A stretch of DNA of 38,945 nt from positions 1 to 38,945 of IMG/VR virus record IMGVR_UViG_3300024518_003327; one strand, given 5' to 3'. Made by a program: the position numbers and the translations under genes. The first letter of the stretch is position 1; every line of letters starts with the position of its first letter. Source of the stretch: a virus. Below, piece by piece: positions 36,362-38,945 of the stretch. The notes beneath the pieces were generated by a model, which was given only the letters and a program-made list of their open reading frames with translations, was not told the DNA's origin and ran no database searches.

Positions 36362-38371
36362 CTAAAGCCACCCGTCAAACTCGTCTCGTCGCTTGCGTTG
36401 TCGCCGCGGCGTGTGCTCGCTCGGCGCGTAGCGTGTGTTCGGTTGCTGTAGGACCACCGGGTCCGCCGCCACTGTGGGCGCTTCGATCACTTTCCCGCGG
36501 ACTTGCTCGGCCAGGGCGTCCAGGTCGAGGCCGATCGTATACAGCGCGCAGAGCGCCGCGTAGTTGTAGACGGAACAGTCGAAGACCTCGTTCCGCAGTC
36601 GGCCTTTGCGAAGACGCCAGACCTTGACCGGGAAGCCCTTGGCGTTGACGGTCGGGAACCGCTCCTCGGCAGTGAACTGCCTGAAGTAGTCCGATCCAAG
36701 GGACATGGGCCAGTGCAGCGTGCCGGGCCCGCTCTTCCCGCCCTTCAGTCTGGCGTCCGCCCTCGCATAGACCCACTCCTTCGCCGGGTCGACCTTGATC
36801 GTGTAGATCGGGCAGTCCTTGAAGTTCGGCGCCTTGCCTGCTTTCGCGGGCCAGACCTGGCCGGTCCCGCTCGAACCCCGAACCGCCCAGGTGAAGCCCT
36901 GGCCACCTTCCGGCGTTCTGTAGATCGGCCGCGGGCTGACGAACTGATAGATCGACTGGGCCGCGTAGTTCGCATCGATGCAAGTCGAGCGGATGTAGTC
37001 GACTCCGCCGCGCTCCATGTAACGCGGCCGAAGCATCGAGTCCCAGACCACCGACCAGAGCGGCTCGGCTGTGGGGTCGCCGTGGTAGACGTTGTGCTCA
37101 ACCACCCAGACTTCCTCACCGCCACCCCAGCCCCACACGCTTTGCTCGACCCGGTCTGGCTGGACATCGAACGACGAGGTGAGGACCGCGACGCCCTCCG
37201 GCACGAGCTCCGCACGCTCCGGCTCGCCATCGGGAAGGGCCCGGCCTGTCTCGCGTAGTGCGTACGCCTCGCGGCATCCCAGCAGCTTCTCGTCGTCCGG
37301 CGCTTTCCCGACGACCTCGAACGGTTCGCCCAAGACCGTGTTCACCCAGACCTGGAGCTTGAGCGGGTCGTCTTTGACTTCCAGGAACTCGGCCGCGATC
37401 TTGCCCCACGCGGCAGAAGGGAGCGGCGAATAGGCCGCCCAGATGTGCCAGCCCGGGAAGAGCCCGTCCGGGTTCGTCGCAAGGTAGTGACCCTCCTCGA
37501 CCATCCGCGCCCGCTCCCGATACCCGATCGGCTGCAGGCATTGCTCGCACAGATAGAACGCCTCGAGCGGTCGACCTTCCGGCCACTTGATTCCGTAATC
37601 ATGATCCCGGCCGCCCCAGCTCAGCGGCTGGCCGTGGTCGCAGTGTGGACACGGGACCTGGTAGAACCGCTGATCGGAGAGCTCGAACTCACGCTGGATC
37701 TTCGAGCTGTCTTTGTGCTTCGGCGTCGAGCCGATCACCAGGAGCGGGTTCGGACAGTCGCCCATCCGGCCCTCGAGCAGCTTCAGCTGATCGCCTTCGC
37801 CTCCGCCCCGACCGCTTCCCGCGCTGGCGATGTAGGCGTCGACCTCATCCGCAAAGGCGAGACCGACTGAGATCTGCCGGAACAGCTTCGCCGAAGTGGC
37901 GGCGCCCATGTAGAGCGTCCCACCCAGGTAGCTCTTCCGCTGGATCGTGTTCGAGCTGCTCTTCTCGCGTTGCTCTGCGACGAGACCCCGGAGCGCTGGG
38001 GTCTGATCGAACATCGGCTGGATTTCGGTGGTCGAGAACGTCGACGAGTCGCCGTCGGTCGGAGAGCACACCGCGATCGAACACGGGTCAATGTGGATCC
38101 GCCGACCGATGGCGGCCACGATGCAGCCCTTCGTGAACCCGGTTCGCTTGCTCTTCCGCATCACGACGCGCTCGATCCCGAGCTCCGGCGCCTCGGCGAT
38201 GAGGTCCATCGGTTCGCGCTGGTAGCCGATCGCTCGGAAGCGCCCCGGCGTGCTGCTGGACTGGCCTTGGAATCGGTAGTGCTTCTCAGCCCACTCGACC
38301 CCGCCCATCTTCGGCGGCGGCCTCAGTAGCTGCGCCGCTTGCTGCGCCGCCTGCCACTGCGGTGCCGTCAT
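36362..38371 (-). CDS. Large terminase subunit, lambda gpA type
   Basis: 669 aa. ATPase features: a Walker A-like stretch RKSKRTGFTKG (72-82) and Walker B LAFADEVD (171-178). A zinc pair CPHC (241-244) and CEQC (275-278) is typical of gpA. Nuclease-domain residues follow in the C-terminal half. It pumps DNA into the prohead and makes the staggered cut at cos. ATG at 38371 overlaps the small subunit gene by 86 bases, and GGGGAAG precedes it. Confidence 0.9.
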   Translation of the reverse strand: MTAPQWQAAQQAAQLLRPPPKMGGVEWAEKHYRFQGQSSSTPGRFRAIGYQREPMDLIAEAPELGIERVVMRKSKRTGFTKGCIVAAIGRRIHIDPCSIAVCSPTDGDSSTFSTTEIQPMFDQTPALRGLVAEQREKSSSNTIQRKSYLGGTLYMGAATSAKLFRQISVGLAFADEVDAYIASAGSGRGGGEGDQLKLLEGRMGDCPNPLLVIGSTPKHKDSSKIQREFELSDQRFYQVPCPHCDHGQPLSWGGRDHDYGIKWPEGRPLEAFYLCEQCLQPIGYRERARMVEEGHYLATNPDGLFPGWHIWAAYSPLPSAAWGKIAAEFLEVKDDPLKLQVWVNTVLGEPFEVVGKAPDDEKLLGCREAYALRETGRALPDGEPERAELVPEGVAVLTSSFDVQPDRVEQSVWGWGGGEEVWVVEHNVYHGDPTAEPLWSVVWDSMLRPRYMERGGVDYIRSTCIDANYAAQSIYQFVSPRPIYRTPEGGQGFTWAVRGSSGTGQVWPAKAGKAPNFKDCPIYTIKVDPAKEWVYARADARLKGGKSGPGTLHWPMSLGSDYFRQFTAEERFPTVNAKGFPVKVWRLRKGRLRNEVFDCSVYNYAALCALYTIGLDLDALAEQVRGKVIEAPTVAADPVVLQQPNTRYAPSEHTPRRQRKRRDEFDGWL

Positions 38372-38831
38372 CTTCCCCGGTCCACTCGGACAGCTCTTCG
38401 AGTGCGCCGAGGATCCCAGCCCGGCAGACCTTGGCCTGCTCCGGACTCAGCCCGGCCTGGACTCGCCACATCTGCGGCAGGGCGAGCAGTATCGACTTGC
38501 ACGCGATGACGAGCTGACTCCACGTGAACGCGTAGTCTTCCTTCCGCGCCAGCTCCCCGGCCTGCTCCCGGTTCGCCATCTCCTGCTCGTCGGCCTTCAG
38601 GTTCTTTAGTCTGAGGTCCGCGTTCGCGATCTCGAGGCCGACGCCCTTCTTTTCCGTCTTGAGGGTTGCGATATAGCCGCGGATGCAGGCGACCGTCTCG
38701 TATTTTCCTTTCCCCGCCCGGTCGATCGCGCCCTCGATCACCAGCTGCTGGACCCGTTTCTCGGTCACTCCCAGCAGATGTGCCAAGGTCGCGCCGTTCA
38801 CGATCTCCGGAAATTCCACAGCCTTCGCCAA
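38286..38831 (-). CDS. Small terminase subunit, Nu1-like
   Basis: 181 aa from TTG at 38831 with GGGGAGG about five bases upstream. The N-terminal 55 residues are a winged helix-turn-helix (NGATLAHLLGVTEKRVQQLV, then RAGKGKYETVACIRGYI) like Nu1, which binds cosB. A central dimerising helical part (LKADEQEMANREQAG) and an Ala-rich tail follow. It recognises cos and delivers DNA to the large subunit. 114 bases to the genome end, as expected for a cos phage. Confidence 0.82.
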   Translation of the reverse strand: MAKAVEFPEIVNGATLAHLLGVTEKRVQQLVIEGAIDRAGKGKYETVACIRGYIATLKTEKKGVGLEIANADLRLKNLKADEQEMANREQAGELARKEDYAFTWSQLVIACKSILLALPQMWRVQAGLSPEQAKVCRAGILGALEELSEWTGEDDGTAVAGGAASGAATEAAAEDGRGRVG

Positions 38832-38845
38832 AGCTGCCTCCCCGC

Positions 38846-38904
38846 ATGCTGTCCCCCGTCATGCTCCCAGATTACCCAGTCCCGTCGTAGGGAAATGCTG
38901 TCCC
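38846..38904. repeat. Candidate cosB (terminase-binding) repeats
   Basis: ATGCTGTCCC occurs at 38846-38855 and 38895-38904, with a partial copy ATGCTCCC at 38861-38868. They lie between the genome end and the small terminase gene, exactly where lambda has three Nu1-binding R sites. The repeats are same-direction, as R sites are. Confidence 0.55.
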
Positions 38905-38932
38905 AAATTCCACCCACTTGCGCAGAAACGCC

Positions 38933-38945
38933 ACCCTGCGTCACC
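38933..38945. repeat. Terminal direct repeat, right copy (candidate cos overhang)
   Basis: Same 13 bases as 1-13. With the terminase small subunit gene starting 114 bases inward, this end corresponds to the conventional left end of a lambda-like genome. Confidence 0.65.

Noticed and set aside
1-38945. Search for integrase, attachment site, tRNA genes and CRISPR arrays
   Set aside because: None was seen by reading. Short repeats found are phased or tandem and do not have the repeat-spacer form of CRISPR. Absence by eye is not proof.

Overview
The window looks like the complete genome of a tailed double-stranded DNA phage of siphovirus type (Caudoviricetes) with a GC-rich genome. The structural genes follow the lambda plan: Nu1/gpA-type terminase, W-like and lambda-type portal proteins, protease-capsid, FII-, U- and V-like neck and tail genes, G/GT frameshift chaperones, tape measure, then M-, L-, K- and J-like tail-tip genes. 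A lipoprotein with a lipobox, a twin-arginine signal protein, signal peptides and an M15-type peptidase point to a Gram-negative host. I saw no integrase, tRNA or CRISPR array, so lysogeny is not supported, although two XRE-type regulators are present. The two ends carry the same 13 bases (1-13 and 38933-38945). The right-hand copy lies about 100 bases upstream of the small terminase gene, where lambda has cos, so the contig is probably a linear cos-ended genome with filled-in cohesive ends.

Layout, region by region. (1) 38831 down to 16931, minus strand: terminase, portal, fused prohead protease/major capsid protein, decoration protein, an unusual three-gene insert (beta-repeat protein, coiled-coil protein, sulfotransferase-like protein), neck and tail genes, tape measure, tail-tip complex, fibre, then lysis and envelope genes. 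(2) 7814 to 17026, plus strand: about 28 tightly overlapping small genes. They include a RecE-like exonuclease next to a probable single-strand annealing protein, many Cys-rich zinc-ribbon-like proteins, a pair of HTPGPW paralogs, an HNH-like remnant and an Arr-like ADP-ribosyltransferase-fold protein. (3) 7711 down to 166, minus strand: an XRE regulator, a replication initiator gene with a probable internal origin, RusA, small unknown genes, a Tat-signal protein, a zinc/helix-turn-helix protein that may control late genes, then a terminator, and finally a gpZ-like tail completion protein and two small genes next to cos.

How it works together (inference). The 7711-7814 interval is the divergent control region: leftward transcription drives replication and regulation, rightward transcription drives recombination and accessory genes. 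If the ends join, late transcription can run leftward from about 1.5-2.2 kb through the gpZ-like gene, across cos and into terminase and the virion genes, as lambda late transcription does. A terminator 34 bases upstream of the gpZ-like start would suit control by antitermination.

Most unusual features: a variant sulfotransferase encoded inside the head/neck operon, an 11-bp-periodic iteron array with palindromes inside the initiator gene, a protease-capsid fusion with an internal ribosome binding site, a likely cosB repeat set, and a gpZ homologue on the far side of cos from the other tail genes.
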